From Sweltsa coloradensis (Eukaryota > Arthropoda > Insecta > Plecoptera > Chloroperlidae), in NCBI GenBank assembly GCA_024449915.1, contig JAMZAV010000105.1, forward strand, positions 62,001 through 126,000: 64,000 nucleotides of DNA. The letters are read 5' to 3'. The notes below the pieces were generated by a model, which saw only the letters and a list, made by a program, of their open reading frames with translations, did not search any database and had not been told where the DNA came from. The translations under genes and the position numbers were made by a program. Positions 58,582 to 64,000 of the stretch are shown here, piece after piece (within the stretch, counting starts at the first letter, position 1; the number at the start of each line of letters is the position of its first letter).

Positions 58582-58836
58582 TAATATTATTTTTATGAGC
58601 TTTTGAAGTTAAACCACCTCAAACCAAGATTTTAATCGTGGAGCCTCGGCATCCACACACATCATTGAATTCTGGTGCTACAAAGAATACAAACATGTGT
58701 TTTACGTTTGTCAAGAATATTAAATGATTCTCACGAAAAATTAATTAAATTAATTTAAAACGTTGCAATCTATTATGTGCTCCGTAATGACGTGCCAAGG
58801 TCGTTTTGTGCCATTTGTGTCCGCATAATTTACAAT

Positions 58837-58908
58837 ATGGCGAAGCGGTTCGTTGCTTGTTCGTGCATTCGAAATGTTGGAGTTGCCATGCATGAATTTC
58901 CAAACTTT
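58837..58908 (+). pseudogene. THAP-like zinc-finger N-terminal relic
   Basis: The frame from the ATG reads MAKRFVACSCIRNVGVAMHE then FPNF. It resembles the first strand and loop of THAP DNA-binding domains (C-x2-4-C-x-N ... H-x-FP), which are found in P-element-type transposases and derived host proteins. The position of the first zinc-ligand cysteine is Phe here and the rest of the domain is absent. A dispersed repeat follows at once. Repeated at 62741-62812. Confidence 0.3.
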
Positions 58909-58919
58909 CTCGGAGACTA

Positions 58920-59115
58920 TAGCTACTACCCCCTTAGTCCCAGGGTCACCAAAAACATTCTGTGCCATTCTTGTTGAAGGGTACCAATAAAACAAAATGC
59001 ACGTCAAGCGGGCCGCGGGCGTCATGTTCGGTTTTTATCGTGAGACGTGGCACACGCACAGACAGACGAACAGACGGACGGACAGTAAAGTGAAGCTTAT
59101 GCGGGAGCGATACTA
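58920..59115 (-). repeat. Dispersed repeat (ATCGTGAGACG, GACAGACGAACAGACGG)
   Basis: Contains CCAGGGTCACCAAAAACATT, TTTTTATCGTGAGACGTGGC and GACAGACGAACAGACGGACG. It is the reverse-complement arrangement of 12935-13090 and 23548-23720. Confidence 0.65.
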
Positions 59116-59671
59116 AATTAAACTTGCCTGAACTGAGATCTTATGTCAGCATTTAGTTACTATCAAATCAATTCTATGGCTGAGTGTTTGAGGCACATGT
59201 GCGCAAATATTGATATCACGACGTATAAATCTCGTATAGACTCAGAGAAACAATCGAGAAACATTTAACTTTAGTCAAGTCGTGATTTCCGTCTTATCAG
59301 AGATAATCGAGCCGGTAGCCTCCCATTGGTACGGTGGTACCCATAACCATTGGCAGATATTTATGGTTTAACCCGAAGTTTACATCTCAAAAAACATTTT
59401 TTTGAATAATTTGTACCACCAATTTACAAATTTTCAACAAAATGAAACCAAGAATCGATAAACGGTGCAAATTATTCAAAATTTTCGTTTTTTGAGGTAG
59501 ATAATGGATTCTCATACTTATATAGGTCGTACCCACATTCCAAAATACCGGTATTAAGTGCGGGAAAAGATGTACCAGTTTCACCGAAATTTTGATTAAT
59601 ACCGCCTATCACTCATTGCTTTTGTGCATTAAAATAACGCAATTTGGTTTTCACTTTCATTACGGGGCATT

Positions 59672-62600
59672 CCCTGGGCCTGAAATCAAACTATTCAGTC
59701 TGGATTGCCAGGAATTAGGATCGATTCGAGAAATCAAATTTGAGGATAGAAAAACTAGTGTCATTTTACGAATTATTATAATCATGATATTATGGTCAGA
59801 CCGATTTTATCAACAATATGATACCCTAGATTGTGTATGTAGATGTAGCTCACTGTAATTCGGGACATCCCGAGTTCGAAGCACGCCATCGGCAATCCCG
59901 ACTGAAAGTTTTTTATTCTTCAATCTTTAATTCGCGTTCAAGGGATTGAGTTCTTTTAAACAGCCCTTGGGCATTAGATTCACTACTACCCTATCTCCAC
60001 AATAACTAGCTATAGGCACTCAAGAAGGCAATTGACCCTGGGCAAGTTTCTACGAGATTTTTTTTCAAAAAATATAGTTGGTAAATATTTAACAGGATAA
60101 TTCACAAAACGATAACTAAAATATAAAATAGCAACTTCAATCTTAATTTTCTTATTTTTTGTCCGTCAATGTTTATGTAGCACACCGTTTTAAAAACAAG
60201 TAGGTAGACAACGTACTTTAGGTTGTATTTTCGCTTTAAAATGTCTCCCAGCTCAAACCTTTAAATACATTTCCCAGTAAACCTACGACAAACCTTTATT
60301 TCCAGGTATTTGCCTAATTGGTGCCGTTTATGTTCTACTACTGAGTCATTATTCGCCTAGCAAGCGACGACACAGTTTATACCTGGTCCACAGCTGGTTT
60401 CAAGCTATTTATATAGGGCCTTTATAAATATACCATATTAGTTGGCACCAATCTCGAACGGGTACTGGATATTGTTCGCGTGTTTTTATTGTACTAGGCT
60501 AAACAACGTACAATTAATTGGTTGATAACAAAGTCTTTAATTAGTTTAAGTTCACTGGGCCCTAAGAGGCTTGCCGTATATCTTCCACCATCTCATGCCA
60601 CTTTTATTCCTACCACTATCCTCTGTCACTTTAATTCCTTCCACTATCTCTTGCCACTTTCATTCCTCTCACTATCACTTGTCACTTTCATTCCTCCCAC
60701 TATCTCTTGCCACTTTCATTCCTCCCACTATATCTTGCCACTTTAATTCCTCTCACTATCACTTGCCACTTTTCTTCGTCTGGCTACCTCTTGTTTTCAT
60801 CCTACCATCTATTTTCTTTTTACTTAATCCTACCTACTGTCACTTTTCTTCCTCTTATCCCCACTTCCCCGGATATGTATGGTCTAATTTGAAGTCTAAG
60901 CATAGAGCTACATTGTGCTTCATAAAATTAAAAGTAAAACACGTTTTTGGCCTAAGATCTTGCTTAAAGATTAATTGGACTTTTTGACATATAATTTTTA
61001 AAAAATTCTTATTTCGTTCATGTTATGTAAATTTTGATTGAAATTGCAAATGAAAAACTGCAATTCTCCACAGGCAAAGTACCTTCCCACATCGCGCCAG
61101 TAGTTCATCTCAGTAGGGTTTAGTACGAGTATTGCGGGCAGTAAACTGTTTTTCTGCATGCGCGTACGGTGGCGCGGTGACAGACAGAGGAACTACTAGG
61201 GGTCGTGTATTAGCGAAAACGTGTAATGCGGGCTGCGTAACTGCTCGTCTGCAGGCGTACCGTACGGTGGCGCGGTGACAGACTGAGGAATAACTACGTA
61301 GGGCTGTAGATGTGACACAAAAGTATTTCTGTAAATGTTTACTGCTATTACACGATGTTCCTTCATACTTCATTAATAATTTTTTTCAAATACGAAGCAT
61401 CACTTTTACATAATATTTCTGTCCCTTCGTCTTCTGTGCCTCACTATAAAAACTGAACGTAAAGGCGATTTTTGTTGGCATTGCTCTCCAACAAGGCTGG
61501 CACAGAATGTTTGTTGACCCTGAGGGTTAGGGGAGCGGGGCTAGCCTCATCAATATGGGGATATTTTCATATTATCTGGTACCATCACCAAAAAATTAAA
61601 AAAAATATCACAATTCTCTCAATAAACGGATCATCGCAGAAGGATACAACAGTATAATAATTCTGTTGTCCAAGCATTGGAATCTCTGTAATTTCATAAG
61701 TAGGAAAATTTTTGGATGAGCGAAGCGAAGACTTCAATTTCACTGACCCCCGAAAAAATTTAGCTCGGGTGTATTTTGTTTTTGTTTGTTTGTTTGTTTT
61801 ATGTTTGTTTGTTTTTTCTGTTTGTTAACTCTCTACCAGGCAAAAGGCATATCCGATCTTGATGAAAATTTGACAGGAATTTAGAAATCTCTGAACTTAG
61901 AGGTGTATTGTTTTTGGGTACAATCGAAGAATATTTCTCATGAATATCGTACTTTTACGATTTTTTTCGATTTTTAGTGCGATATTTTCGTGACATTTGG
62001 GTTAATTCTGACCAAACGGGTGGGGCTACAACGTTCATATTATACATGGACATTAAGGTTATGGTGATGTAGTACCTTTTGAAAGAAAAAGTTGAAAAAG
62101 TTAGCCAGAATCCATAGAAATAAAGCTTTTAATATAAGTTTTTTGATTTTTTGTGCGATATTTTCGTGCCATTTGGGCCAATTCTGACCAAACTGGTGGG
62201 CTACAACGTTCATATTATACATGGACATTAAGGTTATGGTGATGTAGTACCTTTTAAAGAAAAAGTTTAAATAGTTAGCCAAAATCTATAGAAATAAAGC
62301 TTTTAATATAAGTTTTTTACGGAAAATAATACCGATTTGACAGGTAAAAAAAGAAACTTGACAACAATCAGCTACAATGCGTATTGCGTAGGCAGCAAAA
62401 CAAAGAACTTGCAAGAGTAAAAATATCCCATGCAAACTAAACATTTTTAAAAGCTCATCCATCGACGCGGCGGGACTTTAGCGTTTTCCTAGTAATATTA
62501 TTTATATGAGCTTTTGAAGTTAAAACCCCCACCTCAAACCAAGATTTTAATCGTGGAGCCTCGGCATCCACACACATCATTGAATTCTGGTGCTACAAAG

Positions 62601-63568
62601 AATACAAACATTTGTCAAGAATATTAAATGATTCTCACGAAAAATTAATTAAATTAATTTAAAACGTTGCAATCTATTATGTGCTCCGTGATGACGTGCC
62701 AAGGTCGTTTTGTGCCATTTGTGTCCGCATAATTTACAATATGGCGAAGCGGTTCGTTGCTTGTTCGTGCATTCGAAATGTTGGAGTTGCCATGCATGAA
62801 TTTCCAAACTTTATCGGAGACTATAGCTACTACCCCCTTAGTCCCAGGGTCACCAAAAACATTCTGTGCCATTCTTGTTGAAGGGTACCAATAAAACAAA
62901 CTGCACGTCAAGCGGGCCGCGGGCGTCATGTTCGGTTTTTATCGTGAGACGTGACACACGCACAGACAGACGAACAGACGGACGGACAGAAAAGTGAAGC
63001 TTATGCGGGAGCGATACTAAATTAAACTTGCCTGAACTGAAATCTTATGTCAGCATTGTAGTTACTATCAAATCAATTCTATGGCTGAGTGTTTGAGGCA
63101 CATGTGCGCAAATATTGATATCACGACGTATAAATCTCGTATAGACTCAGAGAAACAATCGAGAAACATTTAACTTTAGTCAAGTCGTGATTTCCGTCTT
63201 ATCAGAGGTAATCGAGCGGGTAGCCTCCCATTGGTACGGTGGTACCCATAACCGTTGGCAGATATTTATGGTTTAACCCGAAGTTTACATCTCAAAAAAC
63301 ATTTTTTGAATAATTTGTACCACCAATTTACAAATTTTCAACAAAATGAAACCAAGAATCGATAAACGGTGCAAATTATTCAAAATTTTCGTTTTTTGAG
63401 GTAGATAATGGATTCTCATACTTATATAGGTCGTACCCACATTCCAAAATACCGCTATTAAGTGCGGGAAAAGATGTACCAGTTTCACCGAAATTTTGAT
63501 TAATACCGCCTATCACTCATTGCTTTTGTGCATTAAAATAACGCAATTTGGTTTTCACTTTCATTACG
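59672..63568 (+). repeat. 3.8-kb direct tandem duplication, right copy
   Basis: Same order of parts as the left copy: SINE 59849-60066, minisatellite 60588-60830, GTGGCGCGGTGAC repeat 61120-61305, Harbinger-like element 61700-62492 (TAA at 61697-61699 and 62493-62495), THAP-like relic 62741-62812, dispersed repeat 62824-63015. It ends TTTCATTACG and then diverges from the sequence after the left copy. 3897 bp against 3787 bp. Confidence 0.95.
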
Positions 63569-64000
63569 AGTAGACATGCCTGTACCCTGCCTATTACCTC
63601 CGTCATCTTGTGCCAATGCGTTTTATTTTTTCGCTGTTGCAAAGTGTATTTTTTAATTTTACACTACAGACAAGCAATTTACGAGGCTGCGAGTTTGTAT
63701 GAAATCAATATAATTCTCGTTTGTATTGCAAGTATCAATTTACTTCTTCCGTGATGGTTGAATAGAATACTATCCTCAAGGATTCTGTACGGGTATCTTA
63801 CGTAAGTCGATAATCGCACCGGCGTTGAATAACTTCATTCATAACCGCACTTGGGGGCGACGCCAAGAAAATGCTGCTTGTATAAACGGCAACCCATGCA
63901 TTTAACGCACATTTGTTTAAAATTGAGCGAGGAAAATATTTAACCACCTGGCAAAAATCCTCATTTCGCTGTCCTGCGTACGACACTTCACGACACTACA
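63569..64000. other. Sequence right of the duplication, no gene seen
   Basis: Unique-looking sequence with somewhat higher GC. Open frames are short and featureless. Confidence 0.4.

Larger units (their letters stand above)
55878..59664 (+). repeat. 3.8-kb direct tandem duplication, left copy
   Basis: Runs from CCCTGGGCCTGAAATCAAAC to TTTTCACTTTCATTACG and is followed after seven bases by the right copy. Contents in order: unassigned 170 bp, SINE (56055-56280), AT-rich sequence, CT-rich minisatellite (56790-56930), GTGGCGCGGTGAC repeat (57220-57400), Harbinger-like element (57792-58581), THAP-like relic (58837-58908), dispersed repeat (58920-59115) and AT-rich sequence. By eye it differs from the right copy at roughly one to two positions per hundred. 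Confidence 0.95.

Noticed and set aside
60522..60987. Plus-strand frames with repeated PLSFLPLS
   Set aside because: They are translations of the CT-rich minisatellite.

Overview
This is an AT-rich, intron- and transposon-dominated stretch of an animal nuclear genome. There are no bacterial-style operons. Genes appear only as isolated exons bounded by AG/GT splice signals, separated by kilobases of SINEs, MITE-like elements, minisatellites and microsatellites. The only gene recognised with confidence is an ERG/FLI1-type ETS transcription factor, so the source is a metazoan. The repeat style (tRNA-derived SINEs, many short inverted-repeat elements, high minisatellite load) suggests an invertebrate, perhaps marine, but the species cannot be named from sequence alone.

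Layout. About 0.8-1.2 kb: an exon with an ERG-type pointed (PNT) domain, plus strand. 1.2-30 kb: what looks like one or more large introns of the same gene, holding a (TTAG)n array, a foldback element inside a SINE, a 251-bp tandem duplication, 37-, 73- and 81-bp minisatellites, a 177-bp MITE, and a nested pair of inverted-repeat transposons at 21.3-23.5 kb. 30.0-30.9 kb: two exons encoding the whole ETS DNA-binding domain and the C-terminus, ending in a stop. Both exons have small local tandem duplications beside them. 31-48 kb: intergenic sequence with SINEs, a 1.3-kb degenerate satellite and a short open frame that may be a decayed death-domain piece. 48.2-55.1 kb: two plus-strand exons, one proline-rich and one acidic leading into a coiled coil. 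They may belong to one unrecognised gene that continues to the right; between them lies a 5'-truncated LINE on the minus strand. 55.9-63.6 kb: a recent direct tandem duplication of a block of about 3.8 kb made of repeats.

Four features deserve most attention. (1) A conserved core, GGTGGAGGTGCCGG, recurs on both strands in unrelated contexts: as single copies, inside a 73-bp satellite and inside a 36-bp minisatellite. (2) A 1.6-kb element has a perfect 15-bp terminal inverted repeat and a perfect 9-bp target duplication (Mutator-like) and sits inside a second element flanked by TTAA. (3) A family of elements ends in CTAGGAAAA-like termini and is flanked by TAA (Harbinger-like). (4) Short tandem duplications copy exon edges with their splice sites, in both the ERG gene and the unrecognised gene.

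No CRISPR array, rRNA gene or convincing intact tRNA gene was found. Every family assignment was made by eye; no database search or folding program was run.
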